A stretch of 10,548 nucleotides of DNA, from positions 10,948-21,495 of the forward strand of contig PMHU01000082.1 in NCBI GenBank assembly GCA_003156795.1, read 5' to 3'. Positions within the stretch are counted from its first letter, which is position 1. The number at the start of each line of letters is the position of its first letter. A program made the translations under genes and the position numbers. Under the pieces are notes generated by a model. The model did no database searches. It saw only the letters and a program-made list of their open reading frames with translations, and was not told the DNA's origin. Shown here one piece after another: positions 1 to 4,069 of this stretch. This stretch comes from Acidimicrobiaceae bacterium. GTDB lineage: Bacteria; Actinomycetota; Acidimicrobiia; Acidimicrobiales; Palsa-688.

Positions 1-242
1 ACCTTGTTCTCGTAGCCGGCGTAGCTGTGGATGACGAACCACTGACCGGCGCGGTCGTAGGCGCTCTCAGGCGGGGCGGGTACCTCGTCGGGCTCGGCCG
101 CGGCAGCCTCCTCAGGCGCGGCAGCCTCCTCAGGCGCGGCAGCCTCCTCGGCTGGGCCAGCCTCCTCAGGCGCATCAGCTTCGTCGTGATCGGCCTCGAG
201 GCCGAGCGCGTCTTGATCAGAAAGGAAAGAGTCTTCAGACAT
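1..242 (-). CDS. nusG: NusG transcription elongation/antitermination factor, N-terminal part (cut by window edge)
   Basis: NusG binds RNA polymerase, affects pausing and couples transcription to Rho or the ribosome. Only the first 80 residues are in the window; the gene runs off the left edge. The start is ATG at 242-240. Residues 62-80 read YDRAGQWFVIHSYAGYENK, the characteristic opening of the NGN domain in actinobacterial NusG (WFVxHSYAGYENKV). Residues 1-61 are an acidic, Ala/Pro/Glu-rich extension, with residues 24-47 built from four six-residue repeats of the type APEEAA. Such acidic N-terminal extensions are common in actinobacterial NusG; the repeat structure is discussed separately. 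The start lies 5 bp after the secE stop, so the two genes are almost certainly cotranscribed and perhaps translationally coupled; I see no strong ribosome binding site of its own. rplK would be expected beyond the edge. Confidence 0.93.
   Translation of the reverse strand, partial: MSEDSFLSDQDALGLEADHDEADAPEEAGPAEEAAAPEEAAAPEEAAAAEPDEVPAPPESAYDRAGQWFVIHSYAGYENK
101..172 (-). repeat. Four tandem 18-bp repeats inside nusG
   Basis: On the plus strand four 18-bp units follow each other at 101-118, 119-136, 137-154 and 155-172. The first two are identical (cggcagcctcctcaggcg); the third and fourth differ at a few bases. Because 18 is a multiple of three the array stays in frame and encodes APEEAA-type hexapeptides in the NusG N-terminal tail. 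The near-identity suggests recent slippage or unequal-exchange expansion. Confidence 0.9.
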
Positions 243-247
243 GCCCG

Positions 248-565
248 CTACTTAAAGAGAAATACGGCGGTCTTGGAGAACGCAAGATCGAGGACAAAAA
301 TCAGGGCCATCAGAACAGCCAGCGTGACGAACACGACGGTTGCGTAGTTGGCCGTCTCGGCCCGAGTCGGCCAAGCCACCTTGCGCATTTCGACGTTGAC
401 CTCATGAAGGAACTGCCGGGGAGAAGTCCGCTTGGGTGCACCGGCCGCCGGGCGAGTCCGGGTGGCAGCTGGCGGTTCGCGGCGCGGCGCGGCGGGGGCC
501 TGACCGTCTTCGGTCATCTGGCCCTGGCGCTGCATCAGCCGCCTCTGTTGTCGGTTCATGCTCAC
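248..565 (-). CDS. secE: SecE, preprotein translocase subunit
   Basis: SecE is the small essential membrane subunit that clamps SecY in the SecYEG protein-export channel. The 105-residue product has a basic, Pro/Ala-rich cytoplasmic N-terminus (about 1-47). This is followed by the conserved amphipathic segment FLHEVNVEMRKVAWPTRAET (about 52-71), whose K-V-x-W-P-T/S core is the SecE signature, and then a single membrane helix at about 76-96. That matches the one-TM actinobacterial form. The start is taken as GTG at 565-563 (product MSMNRQQRR); an ATG two codons later (559) is possible. A weak AGAAG lies about 10 bases upstream. tRNA-Trp ends 31 bp upstream and nusG starts 5 bp downstream, the usual neighbours. 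Confidence 0.96.
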   Translation of the reverse strand: MSMNRQQRRLMQRQGQMTEDGQAPAAPRREPPAATRTRPAAGAPKRTSPRQFLHEVNVEMRKVAWPTRAETANYATVVFVTLAVLMALIFVLDLAFSKTAVFLFK

Positions 566-596
566 GGGTCTGGTCTTCTCACAGGAGGTTCTGGAG

Positions 597-670
597 CAGG
601 GCAGGAGGGACTCGAACCCCCAACCGCCGGTTTTGGAGACCGGTGCTCTGCCAAATTGAGCTACTGCCCT
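597..670 (-). tRNA. trpT: tRNA-Trp (anticodon CCA)
   Basis: The minus strand folds as a complete cloverleaf: acceptor AGGGCAG pairs with CTGCCCT, the D-stem is GCTC/GAGC, the anticodon stem is CCGGT/ACCGG with loop CTCCAAA (anticodon CCA), and the T-arm is GGGGG-TTCGAGT-CCCTC (stem with one wobble pair). The discriminator is G, as in bacterial tRNA-Trp. The 3' CCA is not encoded (CTC follows). It lies just upstream of secE-nusG, its usual place in actinobacteria. Confidence 0.97.
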
Positions 671-707
671 CTGCAGATGGTCTGCGGGGTAGGTCCTTCG
701 GCCAAGG

Positions 708-713
708 AGGATA
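708..713 (-). promoter_or_regulatory. Possible -10 element for tRNA-Trp-secE-nusG
   Basis: On the minus strand TATCCT, preceded by TGC in an extended -10 arrangement, lies 37 bases upstream of the tRNA-Trp 5' end. No convincing -35 hexamer is found at 16-18 bp spacing, so this is a weak call. The rest of 671-764 shows nothing else I can name. Confidence 0.25.
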
Positions 714-764
714 GCACCAGGAGGGAACGTAGAACCGGGCGGCTCCCGTGGTCAGGCGACCGAT

Positions 765-1226
765 TCAGACGGTCATCCCGGCTAGAGGGCCCATCGGGGC
801 CGGGTTCCACCCGTAGGCGCCGCCCCAATCGGGCAGAAGGGTCAGCCGGTCAACCAATACCACGAGGGGTTCGGTAGCGAGCTTGAACGTGAGAACCCAA
901 TACGGCCCGTAGCGGCTGACGCCGGCTAGAGGAACGCTGGCGATCGAGGACACAGCGTCCTTGAGTGCGGCAACAGCGGGTCTGTAGGCGCGCCAAGCCC
1001 TCAACCGCCGCCCGGCGATGATCATCTCGACCGGGCCGCCGGTACCGAACGAGGAGTCGACGGTGACCATCCCGGTAACGGGACTTCCGTTTTCCGCCAG
1101 CCCCCGGAGGGCGGCGAGCTGCTCGGCCTCATGCTCCCGGGCGACCCGGCGGGCATGCGATCTCCACTGACGCCGTTCGGAACTTGAGAGCCCATCGAGG
1201 GGACCCTGCGTGGTGGTGGGCTTCAT
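765..1226 (-). CDS. Uncharacterised 153-residue protein
   Basis: I do not recognise this protein. The start at ATG 1226-1224 is chosen because AAGGAG lies 7 bases upstream; a longer reading from 1259 would run through the site and into a tandem repeat. The product has a short Ser/Thr/Pro N-terminus. A strongly basic helix with many Arg and Glu follows (about 17-45), then a Gly-rich beta-like section (50-72), an Ala/Arg/Trp-rich stretch (73-98), a hydrophobic segment around 109-132 that is too interrupted for a clear membrane helix, and a Trp/Gly/Pro-rich C-terminus. There is no signal peptide and there are no Cys residues. It lies 119 bp after the anti-sigma gene and 94 bp before tRNA-Trp, so it could be in the sigma/anti-sigma transcript or under its own control from the repeat-bearing gap. 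Its good ribosome binding site supports it being real; its function is unknown. Confidence 0.78.
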   Translation of the reverse strand: MKPTTTQGPLDGLSSSERRQWRSHARRVAREHEAEQLAALRGLAENGSPVTGMVTVDSSFGTGGPVEMIIAGRRLRAWRAYRPAVAALKDAVSSIASVPLAGVSRYGPYWVLTFKLATEPLVVLVDRLTLLPDWGGAYGWNPAPMGPLAGMTV

Positions 1227-1247
1227 GAGTCGGCTCCTTCGCGGCCC

Positions 1248-1315
1248 CGGCGCCTCCATGTTGCCAGCATCTCCACGTTTCCCGCGTCCGAATATTTCCA
1301 GCGTCCCAACGTTTC
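1248..1315. repeat. Degenerate 4 x 17-bp tandem repeat
   Basis: Four consecutive 17-bp units occupy 1248-1264, 1265-1281, 1282-1298 and 1299-1315. The plus-strand consensus is close to CAGCGTCTCCACGTTTC. Eight of 17 positions are invariant, including the closing T-T-x-C, and most others agree in three of four copies. A further decayed match may cover 1231-1247. The array fills most of the gap between the anti-sigma gene and the unknown gene, ending 21 bases before the latter's start codon. The 17-bp period is not a multiple of three, so this is not coding repetition. Confidence 0.8.
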
Positions 1316-1345
1316 GGTCCGGGACCAGTGAGGCCGTCTGGGGTG

Positions 1346-1747
1346 CTACCCCGTGTCAGCGAGCCCCAGCCGCCGGCGGCTCATCCACACCATCACGCCG
1401 GCGGCCCCGGCGGCCGCGGTGGCCACCGTGATCCCTCCGACGTACGCCGCCCGGACCACCCAAGTAGTCGAAGCCACGTTCTGTTCGACCGCGGCCGCTT
1501 CTAAGACCGCTAGGACGGCCGCCAAGCTCCCCACCGGTGGTGAAATTCCTTCGTGGCGCATGGCCCGCAAGTGGCGAACGATCCGCCGGTAGGCCGCTAC
1601 CTCGGCTTGGCAGCGCAGGCATTGGGTCACGTGAGCGGCGGCCTTCTCGTCGACGTCGGGCTCCTCGGCGGCTATTTGCGCGATGGCATCGACGGCTTCG
1701 CGGCATTCGCCGGTCCGGAGCCGGACGATCTCAGCTAGCCCGCGCAT
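1346..1747 (-). CDS. Membrane-anchored zinc-binding anti-sigma factor
   Basis: The product is predicted to hold the neighbouring ECF sigma factor inactive. Residues C15, H39, C43 and C46 form the C-x23-H-x3-C-x2-C pattern of the zinc-binding anti-sigma (ZAS / zf-HC2) domain; H-V-T-Q-C-L-R-C is the core. A single hydrophobic helix at about 97-122 is followed by a basic S-R-R-R stop, so the N-terminal ZAS domain should face the cytoplasm with only a very short C-terminal tail beyond the membrane segment. There is thus no sizeable extracytoplasmic sensor, and release may rely on redox chemistry at the HCC motif or on a partner. The ATG at 1747-1745 has GAGGAG 7 bases upstream and lies inside the 3' end of the sigma gene (17-bp overlap), indicating translational coupling and balanced synthesis. 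The stop codon sits in a small GGGGT/ACCCC hairpin. Confidence 0.88.
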   Translation of the reverse strand: MRGLAEIVRLRTGECREAVDAIAQIAAEEPDVDEKAAAHVTQCLRCQAEVAAYRRIVRHLRAMRHEGISPPVGSLAAVLAVLEAAAVEQNVASTTWVVRAAYVGGITVATAAAGAAGVMVWMSRRRLGLADTG

Positions 1748-2339
1748 CCCACGACTCCTCGGAGTCCCCCATACCGTCTCCGAAGTCGGCTGCGAGCAGC
1801 TCCCGCAGCCGGCGCCGGGCCCGGTGCAGGCGGACCTTGGCCGCCGCCTCGCTGATACCCAGCTCGGACGCTATCGAGCCGTGCGGTAGGTCGTAGATGT
1901 CACGAAGGACGATCACTTGCCGCAAGCGCCAGGGAAGAATCCCGAGCGCGCTGACGACGCGAGCCCGCTCATCCTCGCCTGCCATGCGCTGTTCCGGGTC
2001 GCTGTCGGGGCGGATGTCTACGACCGGATCGTCCTCCGACAGCGCCTCCGTCCGAGTCCGGGCCCGCTTGGCCAAGAGGTTGGCCGAGCAGTTGGCCGTG
2101 ATCCGGTACAGCCAGGTCGTGAACTGCGAGTCGCCGCGGAAGCGCCTGAGGCCTCGGTAGGCGCGCAAGTAGGCGTCCTGGACGACGTCTCTGGCGTCGT
2201 CCTCGTTGCCCGTGAGGCGGTAGGCGAGCGTGTAGGTCCCGCCGTAGGTGGCCCGGACCAGGTCATCCAGGGCGGCCCGGTCGCCCTGCCTGGCCGCGTC
2301 GACCAGTGACTTGAGGTCCGCACTCGGCAGCGCCACCAC
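1731..2339 (-). CDS. ECF-type RNA polymerase sigma factor
   Basis: This is a group IV (extracytoplasmic function) sigma-70 factor, redirecting RNA polymerase to a stress or envelope regulon. Counting from the GTG at 2339, sigma region 2 covers about residues 7-85. It includes the core-binding segment D-D-A-R-D-V-V-Q-D-A-Y and the -10 recognition segment with F-T-T-W-L-Y-R-I. A linker rich in Asp/Glu/Arg follows, then region 4 (about 125-182) with the helix-turn-helix GSIASELGISEAAAKVRLHR that reads the -35 element. The start is uncertain. The open frame continues upstream through rpmG, so anything above 2497 would overlap L33. In-frame GTGs lie at 2453, 2432, 2339 and 2336; the last two put the start just before the conserved fold, with GGGGA and AGGG at plausible distances. 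The 158 bp from 2340 to 2497 otherwise encode only an Arg/Ala-rich stretch if read. It is overlapped by its anti-sigma gene. Confidence 0.9.
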   Translation of the reverse strand: MVALPSADLKSLVDAARQGDRAALDDLVRATYGGTYTLAYRLTGNEDDARDVVQDAYLRAYRGLRRFRGDSQFTTWLYRITANCSANLLAKRARTRTEALSEDDPVVDIRPDSDPEQRMAGEDERARVVSALGILPWRLRQVIVLRDIYDLPHGSIASELGISEAAAKVRLHRARRRLRELLAADFGDGMGDSEESWDARAS

Positions 2340-2497
2340 GGCCCTGGCGTCCCCGATACCAGGCGGAAGGGTGGCTGGGGAGGACGCCTCGGCCCGAGCG
2401 CGGCGAGATCGCCTACGGGCGGCCCGGTCCACGGGAGGGGCGTCGACCTCCACAGGCCGAGCCGGAACAGCCCCAGCGGCTACCGATCTGGCCGTGG

Positions 2498-2662
2498 CTA
2501 CCGCGTCTCCTTGTGAAGGGTGTGGTGGCGATCCCAACGGCAGTACTTGTTCATTTCGATTCGCTCGCGGTCGTTTTGCTTGTTTTTCATTGTGATGTAG
2601 TTGCGGCGCTTGCACACATCACAAGCCAGGGTGACCTTTACCCGCTTTTCGTTCTTTGCCAC
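2498..2662 (-). CDS. rpmG: 50S ribosomal protein L33
   Basis: This short 54-residue gene is a component of the large ribosomal subunit near the E site. The GTG start (2662-2660) gives AKNEKRVKVTLACDVCKRRN, then YITMKN..., ending in HTLHKETR; both ends match bacterial L33 (x-TLACxxCxxRNYxTxKN ... KYC...HTLHKE). Upstream GAGAGGG lies about 10 bases before the start. The first zinc-knuckle pair is intact (C14, C17), but the second is C41-R-W-D44 where the zinc-binding form has C-x-x-C, so the fourth ligand Cys is replaced by Asp. It follows tRNA-Thr and tRNA-Met, its standard actinobacterial position. The overlapping longer frame on the same strand is the upstream extension of the sigma factor and not a separate gene. 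Confidence 0.95.
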   Translation of the reverse strand: MAKNEKRVKVTLACDVCKRRNYITMKNKQNDRERIEMNKYCRWDRHHTLHKETR

Positions 2663-2700
2663 GGCCTTTGGGCCCTCTCTGCTCTGCTTGGCGTCGGTAC

Positions 2701-2722
2701 AGCTGCCTCAAGTTTGGCAGCT
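2701..2722 (-). terminator. Hairpin between tRNA-Met and rpmG
   Basis: A perfect 7-bp inverted repeat AGCTGCC/GGCAGCT with an 8-base loop begins two bases after the encoded CCA of tRNA-Met. No U-run follows on the minus strand (GTACC comes next). It could be a partial terminator lowering tRNA-to-rpmG readthrough or an RNase processing signal; which one is not visible. Confidence 0.4.
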
Positions 2723-2723
2723 T

Positions 2724-2800
2724 TGGTAGCGGCGGTCGGACTTGAACCGACGACAACTCGATTATGAGCCGAGTGCTCTAACCAGCTGAGCTACGCCGCC
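2724..2800 (-). tRNA. metT: tRNA-Met, elongator (anticodon CAT), with encoded CCA
   Basis: Acceptor GGCGGCG pairs with CGCCGCT (G1-U72 wobble); the D-stem is GCTC/GAGC, the anticodon stem CTCGG/TCGAG with loop CTCATAA, anticodon CAT at 2766-2764, and the T-arm is GTCGG-TTCAAGT-CCGAC. The discriminator A at 2727 is followed by an encoded CCA (2726-2724). A CAT anticodon could also be tRNA-Ile2 (lysidine-modified) or initiator, but the paired 1-72 acceptor end argues against initiator, and the position between tRNA-Thr and rpmG favours elongator Met. Confidence 0.94.
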
Positions 2801-2801
2801 G

Positions 2802-2874
2802 AGCCCCCTGTCGGAATCGAACCGACGACACCAGCCTTACCATGGCTGTGCTCTGCCGACTGAGCTAAGGGGGC
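2802..2874 (-). tRNA. thrT: tRNA-Thr (anticodon GGT)
   Basis: Acceptor GCCCCCT/AGGGGGC, D-stem GCTC/GAGC, anticodon stem CAGCC/GGCTG with loop ATGGTAA (anticodon GGT), and T-arm GTCGG-TTCGATT-CCGAC. The discriminator is T, and CCA is not encoded. It ends one base before tRNA-Met begins, so the two must be cut from one precursor. Confidence 0.96.
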
Positions 2875-2875
2875 G

Positions 2876-2932
2876 CTGAACAAACTTCTCCGTATGCTGA
2901 ACTTCTCGGTAATGCTGAGCTTCTCGGTAAAG
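2876..2932. repeat. Three tandem ~18-bp repeats immediately 5' of tRNA-Thr
   Basis: Two 18-bp units, 2897-2914 (ctgaacttctcggtaatg) and 2915-2932 (ctgagcttctcggtaaag), are preceded by a third copy at 2876-2896 carrying a 3-base insertion (ctgaac-aaa-cttctccgtatg). The array abuts the tRNA-Thr mature 5' end, so it sits in the leader or promoter of the tRNA-rpmG transcript. I cannot assign clear -35/-10 hexamers within it. Confidence 0.8.
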
Positions 2933-2957
2933 AGGCCGGCGGGCGCGCCGGCGGCCT
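2933..2957. repeat. GC-rich inverted repeat between divergent genes
   Basis: The arms AGGCCGGCGG (2933-2942) and CCGGCGGCCT (2948-2957) pair over 10 positions with one mismatch around a 5-base loop. It lies between the tRNA-Thr leader (minus strand) and the GNAT gene (plus strand). No U-run is present. It may block readthrough between the divergent units or be a protein-binding site. Confidence 0.5.
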
Positions 2958-3017
2958 AGAAGCCCGCCCATGGTATCCGTCCGCCGGTCGACGGGCCAGC
3001 AGCGCGAGCCGGCCGGG

Positions 3018-3023
3018 TACGCT
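3018..3023 (+). promoter_or_regulatory. Possible -10 (TACGCT) for a near-leaderless GNAT transcript
   Basis: TACGCT, in a GGTAC context, fits the actinobacterial TAnnnT -10 pattern and ends 9 bases before the ATG at 3033. No Shine-Dalgarno sequence precedes the gene, consistent with leaderless translation. No -35 element is evident. Confidence 0.3.
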
Positions 3024-3032
3024 CCCGTGCCG

Positions 3033-3542
3033 ATGATCTACCGGTTGGCCCAGACGGACGACTCGGAAGCCATCCGGTCGATTTACAACCGGGAGGTGTT
3101 GAGCTCCACCGCCACTTTCGACATGGTGGCCCGGGCCCCCGAGGATCAGCTGGCTTGGATGGACGAGCACAGCGGAGCCCATCCGGCGGTCGTCGCCGTC
3201 GACGACGACGGCCGCGTGCGCGGCTTCGGTTCTCTCTCGCCCTGGAGGCCGCGCCCGGCCTACCGGACGTCGGTAGAGGACTCCGTCTACGTCGATCCTG
3301 ACGCCCAGGGCCGGGGCGTGGGCAAGGGTCTGCTCGGCGAACTGGTCCGCCTCGCCGGCTCGCACGGCTTCCACGCGGTGATGGCCCGAATCGTCGGTGG
3401 GCACGAGGCGTCGATCGCTCTGCATAAGTCCTGCGGCTTCGAAGCGGTCGGGATCGAGAGAGAGGTGGGGCGCAAGTTCGGCCGGTGGCTCGACGTCGTG
3501 ATCATGGAGCTGCTCATCGACGCCGCCCAAAACGGCTCATGA
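3033..3542 (+). CDS. GNAT N-acetyltransferase (phosphinothricin acetyltransferase-like)
   Basis: The product transfers an acetyl group from acetyl-CoA to an amine substrate. Its N-terminal motif IYNREVLSSTATFD (about 18-30 of 169 residues) is typical of the Pat/Bar/YncA branch, whose members acylate phosphinothricin, methionine sulfone or similar amino-acid analogues. The acetyl-CoA-binding motif A is VDPDAQGRGVGKGLL (about 87-101), with the pyrophosphate-binding Q-G-R-G-V-G. Motif B, with S-I-A-L-H-K-S-C-G-F, lies at about 127-136. The start at ATG 3033 begins the conserved fold (MIYRLAQTDDSEAI); an upstream in-frame ATG at 2970 would add 21 residues of low-conservation sequence. Its stop is 28 bp before the peroxiredoxin start on the same strand, but that gene seems to have its own promoter. 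True substrate unknown. Confidence 0.9.
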   Translation: MIYRLAQTDDSEAIRSIYNREVLSSTATFDMVARAPEDQLAWMDEHSGAHPAVVAVDDDGRVRGFGSLSPWRPRPAYRTSVEDSVYVDPDAQGRGVGKGLLGELVRLAGSHGFHAVMARIVGGHEASIALHKSCGFEAVGIEREVGRKFGRWLDVVIMELLIDAAQNGS

Positions 3543-3557
3543 GCGCCCCCGGCGCGG

Positions 3558-3563
3558 TACCGT
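3558..3563 (+). promoter_or_regulatory. Possible -10 (TACCGT) for a leaderless bcp transcript
   Basis: TACCGT fits TAnnnT and ends exactly 7 bases before the ATG at 3571, the spacing expected if transcription begins at the A of the start codon. There is no Shine-Dalgarno sequence. The same GGTAC core precedes the GNAT gene. Confidence 0.4.
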
Positions 3564-3570
3564 CGACATC

Positions 3571-4029
3571 ATGAAAATTGGAGACCGCGCCCCCGACTTC
3601 GACCTCAAAGACGAGACCGGGACATCTCGTAGCCTGACCGATCTGCTGGCCGGGGGACCGGTAGTGCTGTACTTTTACCCGCAGGCGATGACTCCCGGCT
3701 GCACCAAGGAGAGCTGCCACTTCCGCGACCTGGCTTCGGAGTTCAAGGAGGCCGGGGCGCAGCGGGTAGGCATATCCGCCGACAAGGTCGAAAAGCAGCA
3801 GCAGTTTTCGACCAAGTACAACTTCGACTTCCCGCTCCTTTCAGACCCTGACAAGTCGGTCGCCAAGGCCTACGGGGTCCGCCGAGGCCCGAGCGTGATC
3901 CCAAACAAGCGAGCCACCTTCGTGATCGGATCCGACGGGCTGATCAAAGAGATGATCAGCTCCGAAACCAACATGAACGCCCATGCGGACAAAGCCCTGG
4001 CTGCCCTGAGGGCCTCGGCGGCCTCCTAA
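3571..4029 (+). CDS. bcp: Thioredoxin-dependent peroxiredoxin, Bcp/PrxQ family
   Basis: This enzyme reduces hydrogen peroxide and organic or lipid hydroperoxides in the cytoplasm, using thioredoxin for recycling. The 152-residue length is standard for the family. The opening I-G-D-R-A-P-D-F-D-L is typical. The active site is Y-P-Q-A-M-T-P-G-C-T with peroxidatic C44. C49, five residues later, is the resolving cysteine of the atypical 2-Cys PrxQ type. T41, P42 and R114 complete the conserved Prx active-site set. Most relatives have Asp where M40 stands (KADTPGCT), a minor variation. The thioredoxin-fold strand F-V-I-G-S-D-G-L-I follows. It is preceded by the GNAT gene and faces the ATPase gene with a palindrome between them. 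Confidence 0.95.
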   Translation: MKIGDRAPDFDLKDETGTSRSLTDLLAGGPVVLYFYPQAMTPGCTKESCHFRDLASEFKEAGAQRVGISADKVEKQQQFSTKYNFDFPLLSDPDKSVAKAYGVRRGPSVIPNKRATFVIGSDGLIKEMISSETNMNAHADKALAALRASAAS

Positions 4030-4041
4030 GCGCTTAAGGGT

Positions 4042-4057
4042 CCGAGGCGCGCCTCGG
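4042..4057. terminator. Perfect 16-bp palindrome between convergent genes
   Basis: CCGAGGCGCGCCTCGG is a perfect GC-rich palindrome, 12 bp after the bcp stop and 12 bp before the stop codon of the convergent ATPase gene. Its position fits a bidirectional terminator of the U-tract-poor kind described in actinobacteria; it has no T-run on either side. Confidence 0.4.
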
Positions 4058-4069
4058 GGTCGCGGCCGA

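Noticed and set aside
1248..1315. CRISPR array interpretation of the 17-bp repeat
   Set aside because: The units are directly adjacent with no spacers, too short and too degenerate, and no cas genes are present.
1340..1352. Small GGGGT/ACCCC hairpin over the anti-sigma stop codon as a terminator
   Set aside because: Only 5 bp with a 3-base loop, overlapping the stop codon and lacking a U-run; too weak to call.
2340..2615. Upstream extension of the sigma factor reading frame
   Set aside because: Everything above 2497 overlaps rpmG in another frame, and the remainder encodes an Arg/Ala-rich stretch unlike ECF N-termini; the start was therefore placed at 2339, though GTGs at 2453 and 2432 cannot be excluded.
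2865..3530. 221-residue minus-strand open frame antisense to the GNAT gene
   Set aside because: It overlaps the acetyltransferase, whose motifs are unmistakable, and also runs into the tRNA-Thr gene and its upstream repeats; composition is His/Arg/Pro-rich with no recognisable fold.
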